DNA of 64,000 nt from M3007 sp046296435 (lineage in GTDB: Bacteria > Bacteroidota > Bacteroidia > Chitinophagales > Saprospiraceae), in assembly GCA_046296435.1 (NCBI GenBank), contig JBKBLI010000011.1, positions 7,753 to 71,752 of the forward strand. Direction: 5' to 3'. Made by a program: the position numbers and the translations under genes. Positions 28,228 to 36,598 of this stretch are shown one piece after another. The number at the start of each line of letters is the position of its first letter. The stretch's first letter is position 1. Under the pieces are notes generated by a model that made no database searches, had not been told where the DNA came from, and saw nothing but the letters and a program-made list of their open reading frames with translations.

Positions 28228-28992
28228 ATGTCGCAATTTGACCACTTTGATTTGTATAACATCCTTTTCTTAGATGTTGAAACAGCTTCTGCCGAGGCTG
28301 ATTTTGAAGACCTGTCCACTGAAATGCAGGAGCTATGGAAGCGCAAACACTTATCAATCCTCAGATTGCCTTCGGACCACGAACCTGAATTCGACGAATT
28401 GGCATTTACCTACAAAGAGCGTGCAGGAATTTTTGCCGAATATGGCAAAATTATTTGCATCTCCGTTGGTTTCATGACCAGAGGCGCTAACGGCGAACCC
28501 CCAGTTATGCGTCTCAAGTCCTATGCCCACCACAATGAAATCAAACTTCTTGAGGAATTTGGCGACATGCTCAACCGGCATTTTAATCAACCCGAAAAAT
28601 TTGCGCTTTGCGGGCATAATATTCGCGAATTCGACGTGCCATATATCTGCAGACGCATGCTGGTCAATCAGATACCCCTGCCCAAACTCTTAGATATTGG
28701 CGGCAAAAAGCCCTGGGAAACAAAACACCTGATTGATACTTTGGAAATGTGGAAATTCGGCGACGTCAAAAACTATACTTCGCTCCGCCTGCTCGCCGCC
28801 CTCTTTGGCATCCCTTCGCCCAAAGACGATATCGACGGCAGCGACGTAGGTCGTATTTATTGGGAAGAGCGCGACCTCGATCGCATTGCAAAATACTGTG
28901 AAAAGGATGTGCTGGCTACCGCGCAACTCTATCTCCGTATGCGGCGCCTCCCCCTCCTGGAGCCAGAGCAGGTGGTGATCGTAGGGGGATAG
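28228..28992 (+). CDS. predicted 3'-5' exonuclease, PolB-like DEDDy family
   Basis: A 254-residue ribonuclease H-fold protein. Exo I is FLDVET (Asp16, Glu18), Exo II is CGHNIREFDVPYICRRM, and Exo III is YCEKDVLATAQLYLRM with the Tyr-x3-Asp arrangement of the DEDDy class. This matches the family of stand-alone exonucleases related to the proofreading domain of B-family DNA polymerases (PF10108 type). All metal-binding acids are present, so it should be active on DNA or RNA ends. The start is ATG 28228, because the upstream alternative (28162) precedes the promoter box. It is monocistronic, and its physiological role is not known. Confidence 0.85.
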   Translation: MSQFDHFDLYNILFLDVETASAEADFEDLSTEMQELWKRKHLSILRLPSDHEPEFDELAFTYKERAGIFAEYGKIICISVGFMTRGANGEPPVMRLKSYAHHNEIKLLEEFGDMLNRHFNQPEKFALCGHNIREFDVPYICRRMLVNQIPLPKLLDIGGKKPWETKHLIDTLEMWKFGDVKNYTSLRLLAALFGIPSPKDDIDGSDVGRIYWEERDLDRIAKYCEKDVLATAQLYLRMRRLPLLEPEQVVIVGG

Positions 28993-29256
28993 CGTTGTCG
29001 ACTCTTTTTTTCAGTAAAAAATGACTACCCGACTCATGATACGCCGTCTTGAGTTGCACTTCGATGATCAATCGTATAGATAATCGTCAATAAGAGCAAA
29101 GCGATTAGCGCGGACAACTAGCAAGGGCGCAAGAGGGATTAGCGCGCTTACGCTTTATTAACTCCCCAAGGGCTTTAGACCTGGCAATTGAAAACAGCGG
29201 GGCGGGAGAAAGTGAGCAAGCTATTGCCCGGACTTGGTCCGCAGAGCGCCCTACGC
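28993..29256. other. 264-bp intergenic region, no gene seen
   Basis: Between the exonuclease stop and the wzc-like stop (convergent). It holds a degenerate T7-cagt-A6 tract at about 29005-29021 and two copies of gattagcgcg (about 29104 and 29139). No terminator stem is convincing. Confidence 0.4.
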
Positions 29257-31536
29257 TTAATCATAGTACCCGTAACCATAGCCGTATCCATAGCCATATC
29301 CGCCTCTCTTGTTTTTCACGCCATTGAAAATGATGGCTGGCATAGACAATTGACCTGCCTGTATCTCCTCCTCTATACGTCTGAGAAAGGCGCGCTTGGT
29401 CATCCCTTGTCGCACGACAAAAAATGTCCGGTCGCATTGTCGATTGAGGATACGGGCATCGCTGACCAGCCCAAATGGGGGCGAGTCCAGCATAGAATAA
29501 ACGAACCGCTTTCTCAGATGAGTGATGAGTTGTTCTAAACGCTCGCTTTGAAGCAGTTCAGCGGGATTAGGCGGAATGGGACCTGATGGGATAAGCCACA
29601 AATGGGGATGCAAGCCGCTGGGGTGTATGATTTCGTCAATTTCGCAGTACCCGGCCAGGTATTGACTTAGTCCGGGTTGCAACATTTCCTGTCCGACATA
29701 CCTGTCTAATTTGGGTTTGCGCAAATCAAAGCCCACAATTACAGTCGGCTGCTCGCCAATCGCCAGCGTCATACCTAAGTTGAGCGTTACGAAGCTCTTG
29801 CCCTCGCCGCTCACGGCCGAACTGATCAAGACCATTTGACCCTCCTTGCCCGCTCGGACAAACTGAAGATTGGTGCGCAACAGGCGAAACATTTCGGCTG
29901 TTGCCGAACGGCTATCCGGTCTTACGACCACATAGGATTTTTCGGGATGCTGACCGATAACCCCGAATATGGGGATGGATGTAATTTTCTTAATTTCTTC
30001 TTCATTATCGACCGTGTCGCGCAAGGCCTCTAACAGGGCGGCCAGACCAACAGGAAGTGCCAGCCCCAGCAGCAGCGCCAAAACGTAGATCATATTGCGC
30101 TGAGGCTCGATGGGCACGCCAGTCAGATAGGCAGGGTCGATTACTCGCCCGATTGGCGTTGAGATCGCCATCGACAGGGCCGTCTCTTCTCTTTTTTCTA
30201 ACAGATAGAGGTAAAGCGTTTCTTTGATGCGCTGCTGGCGGGCTATCTCGAGCAACTCGCGTTCTTTGCGGGGAAGGCCGCTGATACCCGCTCGGTAGCG
30301 ACCTACGTTGGTTTGGGAGATATCCAGCGAATTGTTTAACTCAAGCTCAAGTTGGCGTACGCCTTCAAGAATGTTTTGGTACTGATCGGCAATTTGGGCC
30401 TCGAGGGGCGCAATGGTTGGGTGTTGCACCGAAAAGCTCCTCAGCGCTTTTTCGCGCTGGAGCAAAAGTTGATTGTATAGATCGATCTGACGGTTAAGCT
30501 CCGGATTGGGCAGGGATAGGTTTGCCGGCAGCAATTCGTATTGGTTACGGTTTTGTAGCAGGTATTGGCGCACGTAACTGACGACACTTCGCTGTAGTTC
30601 AAGTTCATTCTGACGACGCTCTGCATTGGAAAGTTCGGTATATAGGCGAGCGGCCTCTTCATTGCCGCTTGAAGCGATCGTATTGGCGCTTTTATAGTTT
30701 TCAATATCCCTCTCAACGCTAGCCAACTCGCCAGATAGCAAGACCAGCCGCTCTTCGATAAACCTCAGGGTATTGGCGCTAACGGCGTTTTTGTCGTCGA
30801 TAGAGGCTTTGTTGTAAACCTGTAGTAAGGTGTTGACAATGTCGCAGGCCTTTTCCTCATTGGGGTCTTTGAGGGTGACTTCGAGTACGCTCGAAAAGTC
30901 AGCCATACGCTTGGCGCCAATACCCAGGGCATAAGATCGGGCCACTTTCTCGGCATCAAGCAAGTAAATGCGCAGCGGATACTCGAATTTCCGCACGGCG
31001 GGATTGCGCCGAAAGACGAAAACGCCCTTTGAGGTTGCTGCAGGCAGGTTATAGGTCAGTGTTTGTACGCTGTCTTTGTCCAACAGCCGAAACCGATTGG
31101 CGTCGATCGGCTCGATCTGAAGCATGCCCCGGCTGGCGCGCGCTACAGAATCTTTTTTTTCTAAAAAAACGGGCGTTCGGGTATATGCCTCCGAAGTTCG
31201 AAAACGCCCCACCGAGATATAAGAGACATCCAGCCCCAGTTCTTTGATCACCTCTAGCATCAACGACGGCGATCGCAGCACCTGAATTTCATTGAGGATA
31301 TTGCGCGAGGGGCGCCCCAAGCCCAGATCATCCAGCAACTGAGACTCTGAGTCTAACTCGCCCGAAACATTTGGATCTTTGATGAGAATTGTAGCGCGGA
31401 CCAGATATTTTGGCGTCGCATACCGCAGATACAAAAACGCGCCAATCCCCGCTAAAGATAAGCCCAACAAATAAACGTACCAATATCTGAACACATATTG
31501 GCCGACTAACTGCCTTAAATTGAGCGATTGGTCCAA
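29257..31536 (-). CDS. Wzc-like polysaccharide co-polymerase / BY-type tyrosine autokinase
   Basis: A 759-residue inner-membrane protein controlling chain length and export of a surface polysaccharide. The Wzz domain starts at the N-terminus, with a first transmembrane helix at about 17-36. A long periplasmic coiled-coil region (about 240-440) follows, then a second helix (about 482-505). The cytoplasmic kinase has Walker A SGEGKSFVTLNLG (about 572), A' IVGFDLRKPKL (about 604) and Walker B MLDSPPFGLV. The C-terminus is a tyrosine cluster, YGYGYGYGYGYYD, with seven Tyr in 13 residues, the autophosphorylation tail. It is the last gene of a unit with an outer-membrane barrel and a sugar dehydrogenase; spacing is 18 bases. 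Length is slightly above E. coli Wzc (about 720). Confidence 0.92.
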   Translation of the reverse strand: MDQSLNLRQLVGQYVFRYWYVYLLGLSLAGIGAFLYLRYATPKYLVRATILIKDPNVSGELDSESQLLDDLGLGRPSRNILNEIQVLRSPSLMLEVIKELGLDVSYISVGRFRTSEAYTRTPVFLEKKDSVARASRGMLQIEPIDANRFRLLDKDSVQTLTYNLPAATSKGVFVFRRNPAVRKFEYPLRIYLLDAEKVARSYALGIGAKRMADFSSVLEVTLKDPNEEKACDIVNTLLQVYNKASIDDKNAVSANTLRFIEERLVLLSGELASVERDIENYKSANTIASSGNEEAARLYTELSNAERRQNELELQRSVVSYVRQYLLQNRNQYELLPANLSLPNPELNRQIDLYNQLLLQREKALRSFSVQHPTIAPLEAQIADQYQNILEGVRQLELELNNSLDISQTNVGRYRAGISGLPRKERELLEIARQQRIKETLYLYLLEKREETALSMAISTPIGRVIDPAYLTGVPIEPQRNMIYVLALLLGLALPVGLAALLEALRDTVDNEEEIKKITSIPIFGVIGQHPEKSYVVVRPDSRSATAEMFRLLRTNLQFVRAGKEGQMVLISSAVSGEGKSFVTLNLGMTLAIGEQPTVIVGFDLRKPKLDRYVGQEMLQPGLSQYLAGYCEIDEIIHPSGLHPHLWLIPSGPIPPNPAELLQSERLEQLITHLRKRFVYSMLDSPPFGLVSDARILNRQCDRTFFVVRQGMTKRAFLRRIEEEIQAGQLSMPAIIFNGVKNKRGGYGYGYGYGYGYYD

Positions 31537-31554
31537 AGCTGGGCAATATAGTTT

Positions 31555-32394
31555 CTATTTTTTCTGAAAGCGTTCGGTCACGATCCGCACTCCTGCGCTA
31601 AACCACGTGGGCAATGGATTTTCACCCGCAAATCCTTTGCCAATCGTCGCATCAATCTGAAGCAGATCGCTGAAGAAATGCCTGAAGCCCACTTGCCAAG
31701 ATGTCGCTGAACCGGGAACGTAAGGATCCCCTGAGAATATTTCGCCGACCAGGTGAAAGCCGCCCAACGTGCGCGCCTGAACGCCAAATCCCCAGGTGCG
31801 CAGCAATTCGTGCTTCTGACCAATATACAAATAATTGAGCCCCAGATTAAGATGAAGCAGCAGATCCTCCCGTTCGCCAAAGCACTGCGACACCGTCGCA
31901 AAAGAAAACGCCCCATATCCGGGGGCCTTCAACGCGCCTTTGCCCAAAGGTAAAAACGTACCGGCCACAATTCCAAGGCCCGGCCACTCCCTGTGTCCAT
32001 AGGGTCTAATCAGGTACTTAGCTTGCAACAAGGGCAGCGCATACGAAAATGCGCTCCGATCGCCCTCCTCAGAACCATACTCTACCCCCAGCACGCCGCC
32101 GGCCGAGATCTCCAGACGTTCGTTAGGGCCATATGCAAAGATCAGCCATTGCTGAAAGTCCAACTCGTCGGCTCGACACCAGGTCTCTAACTGCCCTAGG
32201 CGCTCGCCGACTACCCGCGAATCGTCTGTAATGAAGGGACGCACCTCGCCCTCGTCCGAAGATAAGACAGCGCGGAGCGTATCGCCCGGCGGTATAAGCA
32301 GCCTCTTGGCCTGAACAGTCCAACCTGCGAGCACACAAAACAGCACAAGCAATATCAACCGGGTCAACCTCTTCGCCAATGGCAATCTCAACAT
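31555..32394 (-). CDS. outer-membrane beta-barrel protein of unknown function
   Basis: A 279-residue exported protein with a signal peptide (hydrophobic core about residues 12-25, cleavage after VQA). The mature part is alternating beta strands with aromatic ends (for example LFAYGPNERLEISAGGVLGVEYG and LHLNLGLNYLYIG). It ends in a charged strand VRIVTERFQKK. The pattern fits a small outer-membrane barrel such as those annotated as transporter-like or DUF proteins. I cannot name the family. It lies between a WbpB-like dehydrogenase (22 bases) and the Wzc-like kinase (18 bases), so an accessory role in surface polysaccharide export is a reasonable inference. No Wza-type export lipoprotein is visible in the window. 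Confidence 0.65.
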   Translation of the reverse strand: MLRLPLAKRLTRLILLVLFCVLAGWTVQAKRLLIPPGDTLRAVLSSDEGEVRPFITDDSRVVGERLGQLETWCRADELDFQQWLIFAYGPNERLEISAGGVLGVEYGSEEGDRSAFSYALPLLQAKYLIRPYGHREWPGLGIVAGTFLPLGKGALKAPGYGAFSFATVSQCFGEREDLLLHLNLGLNYLYIGQKHELLRTWGFGVQARTLGGFHLVGEIFSGDPYVPGSATSWQVGFRHFFSDLLQIDATIGKGFAGENPLPTWFSAGVRIVTERFQKK

Positions 32395-32416
32395 AAATCA
32401 ATCAAAGATTAACAGC

Positions 32417-33373
32417 TTATTCGAAAGGGTGATTAGCAAGCGGCAAATATACAAAAGGATGAGGATTAGGGGCTTCCAAATCAACTTTGGCATTTCGAAT
32501 TTGCCAAACTGCGCGGATAGATGGCAGCGCTTCGGCTATTCCAAAACCCTCCCCCGAAAGAATACGGCGATAACTTTCCGTATGCAAATCCGTAAATCCT
32601 TCGCTGAACTCGTAACTCAATCCGTCAAGCGAAAGGTTCCGAAAAGTAGTCTTTCCGGATTCGCGGATCGCTGGCGGCAAGGTCTCTGAATTGATACTGA
32701 GAAACCAGCGCACGCGCGCGCGCGCCAGCATCAGGCTTCCGGCTGCACGGTCATGCGTATGCAGATGCACATGCTGCTCGACAATCGGCCCAAATACCCA
32801 CTGCAACATATCAAAAAAATGAATTCCGATATTGGTCGCAATGCCTCCTGACTTTTGAATGTCTCCTTTCCATCCGGCATAGTACCACTTGCCCCGCGAA
32901 GTGATGTAGGTCAACTCTACATCCCAAATTTTATCAGGAGCGGCATTCACTTTATCGCGAAGGTCAATAATAGCCGGATGGAGTCGCAATTGCAAAATGG
33001 AGTAAACCCTGCGTCCGGTTTCAGCCTCTATCTCCTGAAGCGCTTCAGCGTTCCACGGATTGAGCACCAAGGGCTTTTCGCAAATCACATCTGCGCCATA
33101 GCGAAGTCCGGCGCGAATATGCGCGTCGTGCAGATAATTGGGTGAGCACACGCTGAGATAACGGACGGGATGCCCCTCACGCCGCAACTTCTCAATGTGA
33201 CGATCAAAGCGTTCGAACTCTGTAAAAAAAGCGGCATCAGGAAAGTATGCGTCCATAACGCCAACCGAATCGTTTTTATCCACTGCGGCAACTAACCGGC
33301 CGCCCGAATCGCGTATGGCTTTCATGTGCCGCGGGGCTATATAGCCGGCTGCCCCAATCAGTGCAAAATCCAT
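32417..33373 (-). CDS. Gfo/Idh/MocA dehydrogenase, WbpB/WlbA-like (UDP-sugar oxidation)
   Basis: A 318-residue NAD(P)-dependent oxidoreductase. The N-terminal Rossmann fold has ALIGAAGYIAPRHMKAI, and the catalytic EKP motif is at residues 99-101 in VICEKPLVLNPWN. The C-terminal half is the alpha/beta substrate domain with GGIATNIGIHFFDMLQWVFG. The combination of EKPLVLNPWN with GIHFFDML is typical of WbpB/WlbA enzymes. These oxidise the C3 hydroxyl of UDP-N-acetyl-glucuronate on the way to diacetylated mannuronate-type sugars of O-antigen or capsule. It heads the polysaccharide unit with the barrel protein and the Wzc-like kinase. Partner enzymes of the pathway (WbpA, WbpE, WbpD) are not in the window, so the exact substrate is inferred. 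Confidence 0.85.
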   Translation of the reverse strand: MDFALIGAAGYIAPRHMKAIRDSGGRLVAAVDKNDSVGVMDAYFPDAAFFTEFERFDRHIEKLRREGHPVRYLSVCSPNYLHDAHIRAGLRYGADVICEKPLVLNPWNAEALQEIEAETGRRVYSILQLRLHPAIIDLRDKVNAAPDKIWDVELTYITSRGKWYYAGWKGDIQKSGGIATNIGIHFFDMLQWVFGPIVEQHVHLHTHDRAAGSLMLARARVRWFLSINSETLPPAIRESGKTTFRNLSLDGLSYEFSEGFTDLHTESYRRILSGEGFGIAEALPSIRAVWQIRNAKVDLEAPNPHPFVYLPLANHPFE

Positions 33374-33484
33374 ATCATAATCTTTGAAATCAGCATAAAA
33401 ATTTACAAACGCGCATGGGCGATGTTTATCGACCGGCTTTTTGATTATGGCAAAAAAAACTGCGATACATATAGAGAAGCGCCG

Positions 33485-33526
33485 AAAAACAAAATCAGCC
33501 CCTTTCTGACGAAGGGGGCTGATTTG
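33485..33526 (-). terminator. intrinsic terminator of the SCO-like/DUF420 unit
   Basis: On the minus strand, an aaatcagccccctt / aaggggctgattt stem of about 14 bp (33492-33505 with 33512-33525, one G:T pair) with a 6-base loop. It is followed by ttttgttttt. It lies 17 bases after the stop of the 79-residue gene. Confidence 0.85.
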
Positions 33527-33542
33527 TGTCGGTTGACTTATT

Positions 33543-33782
33543 TCAGGCGGTCTTACGTCGGTTGCGCCACCACCAGATACCGATCGAAGCGACGATCAGG
33601 TAAGGCATGGCCAGCAGATAAAGGATACCGGCATTGAGCCCGCGTCCTTCCGTACCGCCATTCTTCAAGTTACTTTCGGCCGACATGCGACACATGGGAC
33701 ACTGCGCTTCCACGTACTGCGAAAACAACATGAATACGATCAGGAAAAGCAGCGACGCCAATGCAAAACGGTATTTTTTCAT
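33543..33782 (-). CDS. small CPMC-motif membrane protein
   Basis: A 79-residue protein. MKKYRFALASLLFLIVFMLFSQYVEA is a signal peptide or first membrane helix. It is followed directly by QCPMCRMSAESNL, a Cys-x-x-Cys pair, then a Gly-rich linker and a transmembrane helix (about 52-71, ending WWWRNRRKTA). Similar short proteins occur beside DUF420 genes in the oxidase clusters of other Bacteroidota, so a role in oxidase maturation, perhaps copper or thiol handling by the CPMC motif, is likely but unproven. It is the last gene of a three-gene unit, 14 bases after the DUF420 gene, and is followed by a terminator. The start at 33782 removes 32 non-conserved codons. Confidence 0.75.
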   Translation of the reverse strand: MKKYRFALASLLFLIVFMLFSQYVEAQCPMCRMSAESNLKNGGTEGRGLNAGILYLLAMPYLIVASIGIWWWRNRRKTA

Positions 33783-33796
33783 AGCAAGAAAAATTT

Positions 33797-34336
33797 TTAA
33801 TGTGAGTAGTAAGGCAAGAGCATGAGGTAGCAAATAGGGCCGGTAATCGCTACGTAAAGCCAGATGGGGAAAACCCACCGCGCCATGCGTTTGTGCCGTG
33901 TGTATTGGGCGGTATATGCCCGATTGAACGTCAATAAGATAAACGGAAAAATCGCCGCAGCTAATGTGATATGCGTAATCAAGATAAAGAAATAAACATA
34001 ACGAATGAAGCCTTGACCGCCAAATCGGGTCTCTTCGGTCGTGAAGTGGTACAGTACATAACTTAACAAAAATAGCGCCGACATTCCGATAGCCAGATAA
34101 ATAAGCCTACGGTGGCTTTCGATCTTGCGGCGACGGATCTGAACGTATGCAGCCACCAACACCACTGCCGTCAGAGCGTTGAGCGTTGCATGAAACGGCG
34201 GCAAGAAGCTGAAGTCAATGCCAAGATTGATCTTTACCTGGCGCATCAACATCACCAGAAATAGTACTGCCGCAGACACAATGTAAGCCGCGATATTGAG
34301 GCGCTTCTCCAATTGAATTTGCTGAGTCAATTCCAT
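33797..34336 (-). CDS. DUF420 family membrane protein (oxidase-cluster associated)
   Basis: A 179-residue integral membrane protein with five hydrophobic helices. Motifs include INLGIDFSFLPPFHATLNALTAVVL, KIESHRRLIYLAIGMSALFLLSYVLYHF, RYVYFFILITHITLAAAIFPFIL, and ARWVFPIWLYVAITGPICYLML. Conserved His residues sit near helix ends (FHAT, SHR, YHF, THI). This is the DUF420 family, usually encoded with cytochrome c oxidase genes and CtaM/CtaG-type assembly functions; its biochemical role is not settled. ATG 34336 is chosen over a TTG three codons upstream. It sits 44 bases after the SCO-like gene and 14 before the CPMC gene. Confidence 0.88.
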   Translation of the reverse strand: MELTQQIQLEKRLNIAAYIVSAAVLFLVMLMRQVKINLGIDFSFLPPFHATLNALTAVVLVAAYVQIRRRKIESHRRLIYLAIGMSALFLLSYVLYHFTTEETRFGGQGFIRYVYFFILITHITLAAAIFPFILLTFNRAYTAQYTRHKRMARWVFPIWLYVAITGPICYLMLLPYYSH

Positions 34337-34380
34337 TTTAGACAAAAACTTTAATTATTTTGTGATAAAACGCAGAAAAA

Positions 34381-35019
34381 TCATTCGGCAGGCGGCAGCA
34401 GGATGGCAATATGCTCCACCATGCGACCGATCTCCTGATCGCTGTCGGCATTATAAAAGCGCCGAATTTCGCCCGTTGTATCGCACAGCGCAAAATAGTG
34501 CGGGAAAGGCGCTATTTGGCGATGCGTACAATATGCATCGATGCCGTTTTCGAGTATTGTGCGCCAGGAGTTGACGCCGCCCATCCAGATCCATGCAGCG
34601 AAATCATAGGTCGGTATCTTTTGCATGTGCGACCTGAACTCGCTGGTCCCATTTTCAGAGATCATGACCAAACGAAAATGCGGATGAATCCCGCCGCTTT
34701 TCAATTTGGCAAACTGATCGTACAGCTTTTCTGCAATATCAAAAGCGCGCTTGTTAGCGGCGGTCAAATCGGGGCTGACGCCAAAATTGTAAATCACGCC
34801 AACATTACCAGCCAGCAAGTCCTCTTTTGTTCCGTCGGCGTAGATAACGGGGGCCTTACGCACTTTACCATAATTCCCCAATTCAGCAATTGCCTCTTTT
34901 CGCCATTCCAAACCTCCTTTGAGGTACCACCAACTCAAAGCAGGAAGCCCTGCAAATAAGACAATAAAGGCCGCGAACACAAACCACTTTCGCGGAGTCC
35001 ACTTTTTTTGATCGCTCAT
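34381..35019 (-). CDS. SCO1/SenC-like thioredoxin-fold protein lacking the copper-binding cysteines
   Basis: A 212-residue protein with an N-terminal membrane anchor (about 12-32) and a thioredoxin-like domain. Strand GNVGVIYNF (71-79) is followed by GVSPDLTAA, exactly where SCO proteins carry CxxxC. Later come HFRLVMISEN, the loop WMGGVNSW, and HYFALCDTTGEIRRFYN, matching the SCO strand 'LID..G.I...Y'. Only two cysteines exist, Cys164 and Cys179, neither in the SCO copper site. Position is the usual SCO slot of Bacteroidota oxidase clusters, upstream of DUF420. It may be a CuA-assembly scaffold that no longer binds copper by the CxxxC motif. The fold assignment is by motif order and context, not strong identity. 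Confidence 0.7.
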   Translation of the reverse strand: MSDQKKWTPRKWFVFAAFIVLFAGLPALSWWYLKGGLEWRKEAIAELGNYGKVRKAPVIYADGTKEDLLAGNVGVIYNFGVSPDLTAANKRAFDIAEKLYDQFAKLKSGGIHPHFRLVMISENGTSEFRSHMQKIPTYDFAAWIWMGGVNSWRTILENGIDAYCTHRQIAPFPHYFALCDTTGEIRRFYNADSDQEIGRMVEHIAILLPPAE

Positions 35020-35127
35020 CTAAGAACAATATTTTTTTGTCAGCAATCAGACCATACGCGCCGAAATCTGCATATTTGCAGCGCTTGACCTTCTATACAA
35101 TACAACAAAAATGTATTGGTTTTAACA

Positions 35128-35166
35128 AAAAAGGCGAAGCAAAGTTGCTTCGCCAGATTGTTTTTT
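35128..35166 (-). terminator. intrinsic terminator of the act-cox operon
   Basis: A perfect 10-bp stem ggcgaagcaa/ttgcttcgcc (35133-35142 with 35145-35154), loop of 2, followed on the minus strand by TTTTTTG. It comes 47 bases after the subunit IV stop and separates the main operon from the SCO-like unit. Confidence 0.85.
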
Positions 35167-35200
35167 CTTACGTTCACACAACACGGTGCAAAGCTCGCGC

Positions 35201-35629
35201 TCATCCACGATGAATATCGGCAGGCTGAATGCGATAACCCTGCGTTTTGGATACGGGCGCAAGTTCGGCCGGTATCTCTTTTTTGACCTGCTCACGCCGC
35301 TTGAGCCAGGAATCGCCTTCCTGGAAAAACGCGATGATTGCCCAAATTAACAGGGATGTGGGCAACAACACGCTGACCACGAGTCCCCTTATTTCATACG
35401 CCATGTGCATGAAATAGAAGATGATGAAGTAGGCCTTGTACAGAGAAAAACCGATCATGAGCAGCATGTAAAGCACATGGCCAAATCCTTCGGTAAACCT
35501 TATGCTCGGCACGATATGACCTTTGGCGAACAATGCTACAGCAACTTCTACAATCGTAATGATCCCGAGCAGCATCAATCCGCGGAAAACCAGCGCTTTC
35601 TGCTCTTCATATGTTTGATGTCCAGACAT
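35201..35629 (-). CDS. cytochrome c oxidase subunit IV
   Basis: A 142-residue membrane protein with three transmembrane helices (about 16-35, 48-75 and 82-103). The second contains GHVLYMLLMIGFSLYKAYFIIFYFMHM, the hallmark of prokaryotic CoxD/CyoD-type subunit IV. It starts at MSGHQTYEEQKALVFRG, and an in-frame extension upstream would overlap the subunit III gene. The charged C-terminal tail (about 105-142) is longer than usual. It is the last gene of the act-cox operon, 41 bases after subunit III, and is followed by a strong hairpin terminator. The function is structural, stabilising CuB or subunit interfaces in related oxidases. Confidence 0.88.
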   Translation of the reverse strand: MSGHQTYEEQKALVFRGLMLLGIITIVEVAVALFAKGHIVPSIRFTEGFGHVLYMLLMIGFSLYKAYFIIFYFMHMAYEIRGLVVSVLLPTSLLIWAIIAFFQEGDSWLKRREQVKKEIPAELAPVSKTQGYRIQPADIHRG

Positions 35630-35670
35630 GATTGCTTTATATTTTTTTGTCGAATAAAAACGCTTTTGAA

Positions 35671-36540
35671 TCAAAGAAGGTAAAACACCAGAAACACAAA
35701 AACCCAAACCAGATCTACGAAGTGCCAGTAAAGACCGATTTTTTCTACCATTTCGTAGCCATTGCCCCGCTTCGCGTAGAGTCCGCTGGCCGCATTGATG
35801 GCAATGATTGCCAAAAATACTACGCCCGAGAATACGTGAAAGCCGTGAAAGCCGGTGATAAAGAAGAATAAACCGCCGAAGGCTTTTGGACCAAACTCCG
35901 CTTCAACCACTTTGCCTTTATTTACGCCTTCCGCATAGCGGACTTTTGGGCGGTCAAACTCCACCACAGAGCGACCATTTTGTACGACGCTGTGACCGTG
36001 AATAAGGTAATTGTCTCCTTTTTTAAAGGCTTTTTCAGTTCCGTCGGGCATGATTTCTACGCCGTCGTAGGGATGCCGGCCAAAAGGATTACGGCTTAAG
36101 GTCATGTTTTCCTTAGCGATCAGCGTAGTCCATTCGTACGCTTGACAACCCAAAAACGACAGCCCGCCCAGAATGGTGAGAAACATCCAGAAAACAACGC
36201 CGCGTTGATTTTCGCGATGCCCTTCCTGAACGGCGCGCACCATGGTAACCGAACTGAATATCAAGATAAACGTCATCAAAGTCACAAAAACCAGCGGCCA
36301 GTGCGCTTTCACAAATGGAAAAGAAGCAAACACGAAGTCTGGTTCAGGCCAAGTGGGCATACTGAAGCGGAGCGCGCCATAGGCGATAAGAAAACCGGCA
36401 AAAGTAAACGCATCGGATACCAAAAAGTACCACATCATCAACTTGCCATAACTCGCCTTAAAAGGCTCTGCCGCGCCTTCCCAATTTGCCTGCTCAATCT
36501 CGTGCGATTCGTGGGCGTGAGCTACAGAGGATTCTGCCAT
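35671..36540 (-). CDS. cytochrome c oxidase subunit III (second copy)
   Basis: A 289-residue membrane protein of the heme-copper oxidase subunit III family. The N-terminal 40 residues are hydrophilic and His-rich (HAHESHEIEQANWEG). The helices have WYFLVSDAFTFAGFLIAYGAL, FVTLMTFILIFSSVTMV, VVFWMFLTILGGLSFLGCQAYEW, LFFFITGFHGFHVFSGVVFL and IGLYWHFVDLVWVFVFLVFYLL, the last two being family signatures. Between the third and fourth helices lies an unusually long hydrophilic loop of about 80 residues (about 140-222, TLIAKENMTLSRNPFG to EFGPKAFGG). It follows the shorter subunit III gene by 58 bases. Two consecutive subunit III genes are common in Bacteroidota clusters. Confidence 0.92.
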   Translation of the reverse strand: MAESSVAHAHESHEIEQANWEGAAEPFKASYGKLMMWYFLVSDAFTFAGFLIAYGALRFSMPTWPEPDFVFASFPFVKAHWPLVFVTLMTFILIFSSVTMVRAVQEGHRENQRGVVFWMFLTILGGLSFLGCQAYEWTTLIAKENMTLSRNPFGRHPYDGVEIMPDGTEKAFKKGDNYLIHGHSVVQNGRSVVEFDRPKVRYAEGVNKGKVVEAEFGPKAFGGLFFFITGFHGFHVFSGVVFLAIIAINAASGLYAKRGNGYEMVEKIGLYWHFVDLVWVFVFLVFYLL

Positions 36541-36598
36541 ATCGTTGTTGTTAATTATAGTTCGAGTTAACGGAGATTTTCAGTTCAAAAGCGTCGGA

